In this document: positions 56,974 to 64,000 of the stretch, piece after piece
Layout: each line of letters opens with the position of its first letter
How positions within the stretch are numbered: the first letter of the stretch is position 1
Assembly (NCBI RefSeq): GCF_004328075.1
Contig: NZ_SJFN01000009.1
Coordinates: 62,667 to 126,666 of the forward strand
Length of the DNA stretch: 64,000 bases
Reading direction: 5' to 3'
DNA from: Siculibacillus lacustris
GTDB taxonomy: Bacteria; Pseudomonadota; Alphaproteobacteria; Rhizobiales; Ancalomicrobiaceae
Position numbers and translations under genes: made by a program
The notes under the pieces: generated by a model
What the model saw: only the letters and a program-made list of their open reading frames with translations
The model's database searches: none
What the model was told of the DNA's origin: nothing

Positions 56974-57087
56974 TCACATCCCGGCGCGCCCGAGGAAGTC
57001 GCCCCACATGGCGATCATCGCCACGAAGGACACCACGGCCCCGAACGACGCGACGTCCCGCACCAAGCCCCGAACCACCCAGATCAT
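56974..57087 (-). CDS. 37-residue single-pass membrane protein
   Basis: The frame encodes a short basic start (IWVVRGLVRDVA), one helix (VVSFVAMIAMWGDFL) and the end GRAGM. GGGGAGGGG lies five bases before the ATG, an exceptionally strong ribosome site for so short a frame. Small proteins with a similar plan (a basic start, a helix with a Trp-rich second half) are common in Rhizobiales but unnamed. It is often missed by gene finders. Confidence 0.55.
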   Translation of the reverse strand: MIWVVRGLVRDVASFGAVVSFVAMIAMWGDFLGRAGM

Positions 57088-57412
57088 CGTCCCCTCCCCG
57101 GTTTTCCACAGGATACACACCACAATGTTCCTGTTATGTTCTTTTGTCAAGAGGCGTGATTTCGGGGCAGCGTCTCGGTTTGACGCCGGTGCTCGGAGCG
57201 TCGCGATCATCCGTAGGCGGGGTTTGCATGTAGAAGGCCGCGCGGGCGTCATGTGATCGGCAGGTTGGAACCGCGCCGGGTTTCGCGCGCCGCGGCGTCG
57301 GGATCCTCGGCGTCGTCGGGCACGGCCCCTCTCCACCAATGCCCGCGGCAGCCCCGGCGAAGAAGACGAGGCCCCGATCGAGTCGGTGGGGCGTTGCTCG
57401 GCCTCGAGACCG
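57088..57412. other. Gene-free stretch
   Basis: About 325 bases between two small leftward genes. The part at 57100-57160 is AT-richer (ACCACAATGTTCCTGTTATG) and probably holds the promoter of the 37-residue gene. Nothing else is seen. Confidence 0.45.
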
Positions 57413-57646
57413 TCAGGCATCGAGCTTGCGCCACGTGTTCCCGACCTTGCCCCAGCATTCGATCTCGGCCGTGCCCACGTCTTCGATTCGGAAGGAATGG
57501 GCGTCGTGCCTTTCGGCGGAGTACTTGGCTGCGGCGCGCGCGTCGCAGAGCGATGCGAACTCTCCGCGCAAATGGGAAACCAGAAATTGAACGACATCCT
57601 GTAGCGGAGGCCGTGTGTCGGAAAAGAGGAAGATCTTGAGCTCCAT
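57413..57646 (-). CDS. Hypothetical small soluble protein (77 residues)
   Basis: I do not recognise it. It starts ELKIFLFSDTRPPLQDVVQFL and continues with RGEFASLCDARAAAKYSAERH, then FRIEDVGTAEIECWGKVGNTWRKL, giving an alpha/beta pattern with two cysteines. GGAGG stands before the ATG at 57646. Codon use is natural, with fewer Arg/Pro runs than the shadows around it. Confidence 0.6.
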   Translation of the reverse strand: MELKIFLFSDTRPPLQDVVQFLVSHLRGEFASLCDARAAAKYSAERHDAHSFRIEDVGTAEIECWGKVGNTWRKLDA

Positions 57647-57893
57647 CGTTCCCTCCGCTCTTGCCCACCCACTCTTTCTCACGCGCGTGCGGTTTCACGC
57701 TCACCCTACCACGGGCATGGACCCGGCGCGGCGGCTCGGCCTTGTTTGAAATCGAACCGAAGCGCGAGCGATGCCCCCGCCGCTCACCGCAATATCCGCG
57801 GCCACCGTGGATGGCATTACGTGGCGTCACCAATAGGCGGAGGCGTGATTTTCTGCGCTGAAATGTCGATCGTTCGACGCGCGAGGTGGCACC

Positions 57894-58160
57894 GTGAAAG
57901 CAATTGTCGTTCTGGGACTGATCATTGCCGTCGGAGTGACCGCGACTCTGACACCGTCCTCCGCCGAGGCGCGTCAGGCCGGGATCCTCAAGGAAGGAAA
58001 CAACGCCTATCGTAATCCGGAGGACGTCAAGGCCGCCCCGCGGGCGATCCGCAAGGCCTGTATCGCGGCGATCGGCGTGCCGAAGGCCGACGATCCGCAG
58101 CATTGGGGAAGCCCGGAGATCACCGCCTGCATCCGCGCCGGCGGCCCCGGCCATCGTTGA
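57894..58160 (+). CDS. Small secreted hypothetical protein (88 residues)
   Basis: A signal peptide (KAIVVLGLIIAVGVTATLTPSSAEA) is followed by ~60 residues with two cysteines (RKACIAAIG and ITACIRAGG). No family is recognised. The start is GTG with GAGG upstream. It is read rightward and converges on the CSS-EAL gene 42 bases on. Confidence 0.6.
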   Translation: MKAIVVLGLIIAVGVTATLTPSSAEARQAGILKEGNNAYRNPEDVKAAPRAIRKACIAAIGVPKADDPQHWGSPEITACIRAGGPGHR

Positions 58161-58202
58161 CCGCCGCGGCCGGCGGGCACTGCTGCGCGCGGGCCGCCCC
58201 GC

Positions 58203-59834
58203 TCACGCCGCCGCGTCGAGGTCGCTCGGCTCGGCGCCGTCGGTGGGTGCGGCTTCCGGGTGGCGCGGGTGGAGGATGTTCTCGGCCAGGTCGATGAACA
58301 GCTTGGCCGGCAGAGCCGGGGCGAAGACGTAGCCCTGGGCCGAGGTCACGCCCTTCTCGCGCAGCCGCTCGAGCTGCTCCTGGGTCTCGACGCCCTCGGC
58401 AACCACCCCCATGCCCAGCGAATTGGCGAGCTCCACCAGCACGTCGACGATCGTCGAGGCACCCAGGTCGGTGCCCATGGCGTCGACGAACATCTTGTCG
58501 ATCTTGACGATGTCGATGCCGAGCTGCTGGATGTAGGCGAGCCCGCCGTGGCCGGTACCGGTGTCGTCGAGCGCCACCCGGCAGCCCAGCGCATGCATCT
58601 CGGCGATGATCCGCCGCGCCTGGACGATGTCGCCGAGCGGATAGCGCTCGGTCACCTCGAACACCAGCTGGTCGTAGGCGATCGGGCCGTTCTCGAAGAT
58701 CGCGATGATGTCCTCGACGATCCGGCGATCGGCGAAGTGCCCGGCGAACAGGTTGATCGACAACTTGAGCTCGCGATTGTCCGTATAGAGCCGGCCGAGA
58801 TCGGCGACCGAGCGGCGCATCAATTGGCGGGTCATCTCGAAGACGTGGCCGGAGGTCTCGCAATAGGACATGAAGGCGCCCGGCGAGACCATCGATCCGT
58901 CGGCGCGGATCCACCGCACCAGCATCTCGCAGCCCTCGATCCGGCCGGTGTCGATGTTCATCACCGGCTGGAAATAGGGCACGAATTCCTGGCGCTGGAG
59001 GGCGATCGACAGCTCGTCGTCGACCTCCGAGGACGGTTTCCAGAAGATCCATACGGCGATCGCGAACAGCACCACCATGCTCGCCAGCGACCCGATCGCC
59101 AGCGTGATCTCCAGCGGCTGGACCAGCGCCCGCAGGGCCGTCAGCGACGATTCGACGGTGACCGAGACGGGAAACAGCGCCGAGCGGATCTCCGAGGTCA
59201 CCACCTCGTCGCCGGCCGGTCGCCGCCCTTGGCTCGACCACACGTGGCCGCCGTCGAGGGTGACGGTCACCGCACGGGCGCCGCGCAGGTAGTCGGCGCC
59301 GCCGTCGAGGTCGAGCACCGAGGCGGTCAGCTCACCCACCAGCCGGTTGCCGGACGCGGTGCGCCACGCCACCACCGCGGTGCCGCCCGAGGGGCGGCCG
59401 TCGACCACCGTGTCCTGGTCGAGCATCGACACCGTGACCTGCGCCGACTTGTCGGCGAGGATCAGCATCGCCCCGCGCCGGACCGAGGTCGGCGGATCGA
59501 AACACATGGCATAGCCGTCGCGATCGACGAGGCCGATCCGCCGCAGATGCCGCGACTTGGCCGCCGCCTCGCCGAGCAGTCCGAGTTCGTTGGGCGAACA
59601 GGCGGTCAGCCCCGCCCGGTCGGCGGTGCGCAGCACCGTCACGGTCTCGGCGAGCGCCGCCTCGGCGCGCTCCAACTGCCGCGTCGCCAGACTGCGCAGA
59701 TCGGCCCGGCCGACCTTCTCCGCGAACCCCTGCAGAATCGCCCGCCCGACCAGGAGCGGCGCGGCACCGATGAGGACGACCATGACGATCGCCAGGGCGA
59801 GATGGGTGTTACGCTTGCGCAATGAGGGGTCCAC
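58203..59834 (-). CDS. CSS-domain cyclic-di-GMP phosphodiesterase (EAL)
   Basis: A 543-residue protein. Helix one (LALAIVMVVLIGAAPLLVGRA) and helix two (ITLAIGSLASMVVLFAIAVWIFW, ~245) flank a periplasmic CSS-motif sensor. The sensor's redox cysteines are in LTACSPNELG and GYAMCFDPP, the latter like the CSS region of PdeB/C proteins. The EAL domain has CEMLVRW (EAL as EML), FEVTER, DDTGTGHGG, KIDKMF and VVAEGVETQEQL, so phosphodiesterase activity is likely. The family answers to periplasmic thiol state through DsbA/DsbB. The start is GTG at 59834 with no clear ribosome site, so the N-terminus is uncertain. Confidence 0.85.
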   Translation of the reverse strand: MDPSLRKRNTHLALAIVMVVLIGAAPLLVGRAILQGFAEKVGRADLRSLATRQLERAEAALAETVTVLRTADRAGLTACSPNELGLLGEAAAKSRHLRRIGLVDRDGYAMCFDPPTSVRRGAMLILADKSAQVTVSMLDQDTVVDGRPSGGTAVVAWRTASGNRLVGELTASVLDLDGGADYLRGARAVTVTLDGGHVWSSQGRRPAGDEVVTSEIRSALFPVSVTVESSLTALRALVQPLEITLAIGSLASMVVLFAIAVWIFWKPSSEVDDELSIALQRQEFVPYFQPVMNIDTGRIEGCEMLVRWIRADGSMVSPGAFMSYCETSGHVFEMTRQLMRRSVADLGRLYTDNRELKLSINLFAGHFADRRIVEDIIAIFENGPIAYDQLVFEVTERYPLGDIVQARRIIAEMHALGCRVALDDTGTGHGGLAYIQQLGIDIVKIDKMFVDAMGTDLGASTIVDVLVELANSLGMGVVAEGVETQEQLERLREKGVTSAQGYVFAPALPAKLFIDLAENILHPRHPEAAPTDGAEPSDLDAAA

Positions 59835-60032
59835 CGAGTCCGAAGCCTGCGCAGTCTCCGCCGTTCGTGGTAAACAGCGACTGAAGACCTCGTCGCCGCG
59901 ACACCTCGTCCCGCGGAATTCCGCAAATTCGCGATGCCGCGCCACATTTCCGCCCGCCTCGCCATGGGAATTGCCCCGCGGCGCCGTCCGACGACCGCGC
60001 CACGGGCAAGCCGGACCGAAAGGATACGATCG

Positions 60033-61202
60033 ATGAAGAGCGTGACGACTTCGGCGAGCTTCGCCGCCCTGTTCCTGGCCGCCGCAGCGGTGCTGGCGCC
60101 GACCGCTCCGGCGACGGCCGACGGGACCCGCGACAAGGTTCTGGCGATCGTCGGCGAATCGGCCAAGGCGGCCGGCGCCGAGTCCGTCGCCTATGGCGCG
60201 GTCACCGGCGACGACGCCCGCTTCTCCGTCGCCGACACCCGCGCCACCGTGGCCGCCGACGGCAAGTCGTCGACCCTGGTGATCGCCACCACCACCTACA
60301 CCGGCGCCAAGCCGGCCGCCGACGGCGGCTATTCCGCCGACGAGATCGCCCTCGACGGGTTGAGCCTGACCTCCGCCGACGCCAAGATCACCGTCGATCA
60401 CGCGGTGATCCAGCGCTACGTCGGCCAGGCGCCCGAGCGCATCCGCGCCCACACCACCAGCGGCGAGCAGTTCGAACGCGCCGATCTGACCGGTCTGTCG
60501 GTCACCGGCGAGGACGGCAAGCGCATCCCGATCGCCGCGATCGGCTTCGGCGCCCGCGACTGGGTGGCCGGCGTGCCGCGCGCCGCAACCTTCGAGATGA
60601 AGGGTCTGGCGGTCCCCGTCGACAAGGCCGACGAGAGCATGAAGGAACTGGTGGCGCTCGGCTACGACCGGATCCTCGTCGATTTCGCCGCCGGCGGCAC
60701 CTGGGACGACAAGACCGGTCGCGCGGTGATCGATCGCTTCGACGTCGCCGCCGCCGACATGGGCGCGCTCAAGCTCACCGTCGTGCTCGGCGGCCTGACC
60801 CCGACGACCATCGCCGAAATGAAGAAGGCCGAAGGCGACAACGCCCGCCAGATGGAGCTGCTGCAGTCCCTGACCGTCGAACGTCTGGCGCTGCGCTGGG
60901 AAGACGCCTCGCTCGCCGGCCGGATCATCGCCGCCCAGGCCAAGGACCAGGGCGTCGAGGCCAAGGACTACGTCAAGCAGCTCAAGGCGATGCTGCCGAT
61001 GGTGCTGTCGATGGTCGGCAACAAGGACTTCGAGAAGAAGGTGGCGACCGCCGCCGGTGGCTTCCTCGATGCTCCGAAGTCGCTGACCGTCTCGGCGACC
61101 CCGACCAAGCCGCTACCGGTGTCGCAGATCATGGGCACCGCGATGATGGCGCCGCAGAGCCTGCCGACCGTGCTCGGCGCCGACGTGCGGGCCAACGATT
61201 GA
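60033..61202 (+). CDS. Exported hypothetical protein
   Basis: A 389-residue protein with a signal peptide (TTSASFAALFLAAAAVLAPTAPATA) and a mature part with no known motif. It has alternating strands with TADAK- and GLSLTSADAKI-like repeats. The plan of strand-rich halves around a helical end (DYVKQLKAMLPMVLSMVG) recalls periplasmic proteins of unknown function found in Hyphomicrobiales. AAGGA precedes the ATG. It is divergent from the CSS-EAL gene. Confidence 0.7.
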   Translation: MKSVTTSASFAALFLAAAAVLAPTAPATADGTRDKVLAIVGESAKAAGAESVAYGAVTGDDARFSVADTRATVAADGKSSTLVIATTTYTGAKPAADGGYSADEIALDGLSLTSADAKITVDHAVIQRYVGQAPERIRAHTTSGEQFERADLTGLSVTGEDGKRIPIAAIGFGARDWVAGVPRAATFEMKGLAVPVDKADESMKELVALGYDRILVDFAAGGTWDDKTGRAVIDRFDVAAADMGALKLTVVLGGLTPTTIAEMKKAEGDNARQMELLQSLTVERLALRWEDASLAGRIIAAQAKDQGVEAKDYVKQLKAMLPMVLSMVGNKDFEKKVATAAGGFLDAPKSLTVSATPTKPLPVSQIMGTAMMAPQSLPTVLGADVRAND

Positions 61203-61455
61203 GCGCGCGAGGCTGCCGGCAGCCGCCGGTCGTCCCGTCGGGCAGTGCCGCGAACCCCGGTTGCGGCACTTTCCGGTCCTGCGACGAAGGAACTCGCCGT
61301 TGCGCAGGCGGTCCGACCGGCGGACGGTTTACCGATACCGACAAATCAATTAAGTTCGCGCCCACTCGAGCCGACGCGCCGTCGCCGGTCGTCGTGGACG
61401 CGAGTCCGAGACGCCGCCGCGCGACAGACCAGTTCACCCCGAGCCGCGAGATCGC

Positions 61456-62670
61456 ATGCGACAGCCGCAGGATCCCCCGCAGAATGGTATCCGCACCATT
61501 TTCGCTTCGGCGATGGGGATCGAAGTCGATCGGCGTCCGGCATGGCGCCGGCATCTCGCATCCGTGGACGGCGCCGTGATCCGGCACGTTTTCGGGGGCC
61601 TCGCCTGTGGTCTGGCGGTTCTGGCGGTGGGCTCGGTGGGCATCGCCGGCCTCGCCGCGACCCGTGACGAACCGGTCGCGCCGCCGCCGCCCCTCGCCGG
61701 TCTCGAGCCGGTCGCCGCCGCCAAGGCCGACCGCGAGATCCCGCGCCGCCCGATCGTCCACGTCGCCACGGTGTCCGACACCGAAGTCTCGGTCTCCGAC
61801 GACGATGCCTTCGTGACCATCGTCACGCCGCGCCTCGCCTATGCCGCGACCGATCCGCGCTCGGACGCCGCGGTGGCGATCGACACCGTCCTGGAACGCC
61901 CGCCGATCCTCACCGCTTCACTGCAGATGCCGGGCGACGGCGGCGGCCGCTCGCTCGGCCTGATCGACCGGCCGGTGATCTCCGAGGACGAGGACGACGC
62001 CGAGATCATCCCCTTGCCGCGGCCGCGCCCCGCCGACGCCGTTTCGGCGTCCCTGGCCATGCCGCTGCCCAAGGCCCGCCCGCCGGTGATGCTCGCCTCG
62101 CTCGGCCAGCCCGAGACGCCGGCCGGCGAAGCCGACGACGAGGACGAGGCCCCCAAGCCGGCCGAGAAGCCGGGCAGCCGCGTGCTGTCGTTCTTCTCCA
62201 ACCCCAACGAACCGGTCGGCGCGCCCAAGGTCACCGTCGATACGCCCTTCGGGATCCCCTACATGCTGCAGACCAATTCGGTCGAGACCGCCTGTCTCAA
62301 GCCCGAACTGGTCGACATCCTGCGCCAGGTGGAAAAGCACTACGGCCGCAAGGTGGTGATCACCTCGGGTTTCCGCGACCGCGGCCGCCAGGGCTCGCTG
62401 CACCGCCAGTGCGCCGCCGCCGACATCGAGGTCCCGGGCGTCGACGCCGCCTCGCTCGCCAACTATTCGCGGACCCTACCGGCGGTCGGCGGGGTCGGCA
62501 CCTATTGCCACCCGCACATGATCCACCTCGACATCGGCGCGCCGCGCGATTGGAAATACGGCTGCGGCAGCTTCTTCGCGATGCGCGGCGGCGCTCCGGG
62601 CAAATGGGGCAAGGTGCCCTCGGCGCTCGCCCGAATGTCCGCCGCCCAAGGCGCGACCAGCGCCGAGTGA
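61456..62670 (+). CDS. M15/DUF882-type peptidase with N-terminal anchor
   Basis: A 404-residue protein. One helix (VFGGLACGLAVLAVGSVGIAG, ~45-65) anchors it at the inner membrane. A Pro-rich, acidic linker of ~200 residues follows. The C-terminal ~130 residues form the metallopeptidase fold of DUF882/M15 proteins: SGFRDRGRQGSLHRQCAAADIEVPG (His and Asp ligands) and HMIHLDIG (His pair). Such enzymes cut cell-wall peptides. The zinc set looks complete, so it may be active. The start at 61456 is uncertain because an ATG 19 codons on is also possible. Confidence 0.82.
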   Translation: MRQPQDPPQNGIRTIFASAMGIEVDRRPAWRRHLASVDGAVIRHVFGGLACGLAVLAVGSVGIAGLAATRDEPVAPPPPLAGLEPVAAAKADREIPRRPIVHVATVSDTEVSVSDDDAFVTIVTPRLAYAATDPRSDAAVAIDTVLERPPILTASLQMPGDGGGRSLGLIDRPVISEDEDDAEIIPLPRPRPADAVSASLAMPLPKARPPVMLASLGQPETPAGEADDEDEAPKPAEKPGSRVLSFFSNPNEPVGAPKVTVDTPFGIPYMLQTNSVETACLKPELVDILRQVEKHYGRKVVITSGFRDRGRQGSLHRQCAAADIEVPGVDAASLANYSRTLPAVGGVGTYCHPHMIHLDIGAPRDWKYGCGSFFAMRGGAPGKWGKVPSALARMSAAQGATSAE

Positions 62671-62714
62671 GCCGCACTCCCGCGCCCTCACCCCGCAAAC
62701 ACCCCCGAAACGCA

Positions 62715-62738
62715 CGAAGGGCCCCGAGGGGCCCTTCG
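62715..62738. terminator. Bidirectional terminator between the M15 gene and aspS
   Basis: Arms CGAAGGGCCCC and GGGGCCCTTCG with a two-base turn. On the plus strand CTTTGTCTTCG follows. On the minus strand TGCGTTTCGG follows. It lies between the two convergent genes. Confidence 0.85.
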
Positions 62739-62761
62739 CTTTGTCTTCGATCGCTCCGAGA

Positions 62762-64000
62762 TCAGCTCGGCAGGTTCAGCTTGATGTGCAGCTCGCGCAG
62801 CTGGCGGGTGGTGGCGGTGGCCGGCGCCCCCATCAGCAGGTCTTCGGCGCGCTGGTTCATCGGGAACAGGGTGATCTCGCGCAGGTTGGTGGCGCCGACC
62901 AGCAGCATCACCACCCGGTCGACACCGGCCGCCATGCCGCCGTGCGGCGGCGCGCCGTACTGGAACGCCCGGTACATGCCGCCGAACTTCTCCTCGACCA
63001 CCGCCTTGGACAGGCCGGCGATCTCGAAGGCCCGGACCATGGTCTCCGGCGAATGGTTGCGGATCGAGCCCGAGGCGATCTCGAAGCCGTTGCAGACCAT
63101 GTCGTACTGGAACGCCTTGATGGTCAGCGGATCCTGCCCGTCGAGCGCCTCGCGGCCGCCCTGGGGCATCGAGAAGGGGTTGTGGCAGAAGGCCACGGCC
63201 TTTTCTTCCTCGTCCCATTCGTAGAACGGGAAGTCGACGATCCAGGCCAGCGCGAAGCGGTTCTCGTCGATCAGCCCGAGCTCGCGCCCGACCCGGGTGC
63301 GGGCGTCGCCGGCGAAGCGCACGAACTTGTCCGGACGCCCGGCGACGAAGAAGCAGGCGTCGCCGACGCCGAGCCCCATCTGCACGCGGATCGCCTCGGT
63401 GCGCTCCGGCCCGATGTTCTTGGCGAGCGGCCCGGCGCCGCCTTCCTCGCCCTCACGCCAGAAGATGTAGCCGAGGCCCGGCTGACCTTCCGACTGCGCC
63501 CAGCCGTTCATGCGATCGCAGAAGGCGCGGGATCCGCCGGTCTTGGCCGGCACCGCCCAGATCTCGACCTTGGGGTCGGCGGCGATCATGCCGGCGAACA
63601 CCTTGAAGCCCGAGCCGGCGAAATGCTCGGTGACCGCCTGCATCTCGATCGGGTTGCGCAGATCCGGCTTGTCGGTGCCGTATTTGCGCAAGGACTCGTC
63701 GTAGGGAATCCGCGGGAAGCTCTGGGTGACCGGACGGCCCGCCCCGAACTCCTCGAAGATCCCGCGCATCACCGGTTCCATCGTCGCGAACACGTCGTCC
63801 TGGGTGACGAAGCTCATCTCCAGGTCGAGCTGGTAGAATTCGCCCGGCAGCCGGTCGGCGCGCGGATCCTCGTCGCGGAAACACGGCGCGATCTGGAAAT
63901 AGCGGTCGAAGCCGGCGACCATCAGCAGCTGCTTGTACTGCTGCGGCGCCTGCGGCAGCGCGAAGAACTTGCCGGGATGGATGCGGCTCGGCACCAGGAA
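62762..64000 (-). CDS. aspS: Aspartyl-tRNA synthetase (N-terminal part beyond window end)
   Basis: The visible 413 residues are the catalytic core and C-terminus of a bacterial-type class II AspRS. Motif 2 is [20 protein letters not shown]. The bacterial GAD insertion follows (~135-255 of the visible part). Motif 3 is [27 protein letters not shown]. The protein ends in [11 protein letters not shown]. The open frame runs past 64000 with no start in view. It loads tRNA-Asp. Confidence 0.95.
   Translation of the reverse strand, partial: FLVPSRIHPGKFFALPQAPQQYKQLLMVAGFDRYFQIAPCFRDEDPRADRLPGEFYQLDLEMSFVTQDDVFATMEPVMRGIFEEFGAGRPVTQSFPRIPYDESLRKYGTDKPDLRNPIEMQAVTEHFAGSGFKVFAGMIAADPKVEIWAVPAKTGGSRAFCDRMNGWAQSEGQPGLGYIFWREGEEGGAGPLAKNIGPERTEAIRVQMGLGVGDACFFVAGRPDKFVRFAGDARTRVGRELGLIDENRFALAWIVDFPFYEWDEEEKAVAFCHNPFSMPQGGREALDGQDPLTIKAFQYDMVCNGFEIASGSIRNHSPETMVRAFEIAGLSKAVVEEKFGGMYRAFQYGAPPHGGMAAGVDRVVMLLVGATNLREITLFPMNQRAEDLLMGAPATATTRQLRELHIKLNLPS

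Noticed and set aside
56410-57159. Several frames upstream of dnaE
   Set aside because: All are Arg/Pro/Ala-rich, mutually overlapping and without ribosome sites.

Overview
The window is GC-rich DNA from an alphaproteobacterium, most likely a nitrogen-fixing member of the Hyphomicrobiales (Rhizobiales). This rests on the nif operon with a NifA/sigma-54 promoter, a PdhB with its own lipoyl domain, the eno - divIC - pdhA - pdhB - aceF - lpd order, a DUF1127-like protein, and GC-rich palindromic repeats of a type common in this order. A position near Pleomorphomonas-like genera is a guess.

Layout. 1-3640: a type I secretion ABC exporter (cut by the window start) and the gene before it, a calpain-type cysteine protease that may be its cargo. 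4047-4520: an AT-richer orphan gene. 4788-9016: a Ugp-type ABC importer operon. 9176-13281: an exported beta-propeller protein, three small membrane proteins (DUF1003, DUF1345, DUF4337) and a small secreted protein. 13520-15480: TRAP permease subunits without a binding protein. 15708-16418: TerC. 16572-23376: an acid-sugar operon (SAF-domain oxidoreductase, CitMHS transporter, Asp/Glu racemase, OtnK, OtnC) with a divergent LysR gene. 23405-28854: a second catabolic operon (SDR, MFS, 2-hydroxyacid dehydrogenase, SnoaL-like, VOC) with a divergent GntR gene.

28961-30432 is the remnant of an island at the 3' end of tRNA-Arg(TCT). It holds a tyrosine-recombinase fragment and a two-gene cassette whose larger product resembles the nuclease half of Card1/DUF1887 proteins without a CARF domain. 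30534-33815 is a two-gene signalling unit (PstS-like protein plus GGDEF-EAL protein).

34122-39953 is an operon iscA - nifU - nifS - nifV - cysE - orf52 - nifW, read leftward from a canonical -24/-12 promoter with a TGT-N10-ACA NifA site. It supplies Fe-S clusters, cysteine, homocitrate and nitrogenase protection. A repeat-filled 630-base gap separates nifU and nifS, and the 52-codon orf52 repeats a motif of the CysE tail.

40216-50878 holds an unusual MCP-Cache protein, the pyruvate dehydrogenase operon, divIC, two poorly known genes and enolase. 51063-64000 holds queF, a DUF1127-like gene and a divergent LysR gene, dnaE, several very small genes, a CSS-EAL phosphodiesterase, an exported protein of unknown function, an M15-type peptidase, and aspS (cut by the window end).

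All calls come from reading the sequence and from knowledge of the families. No database search was run.
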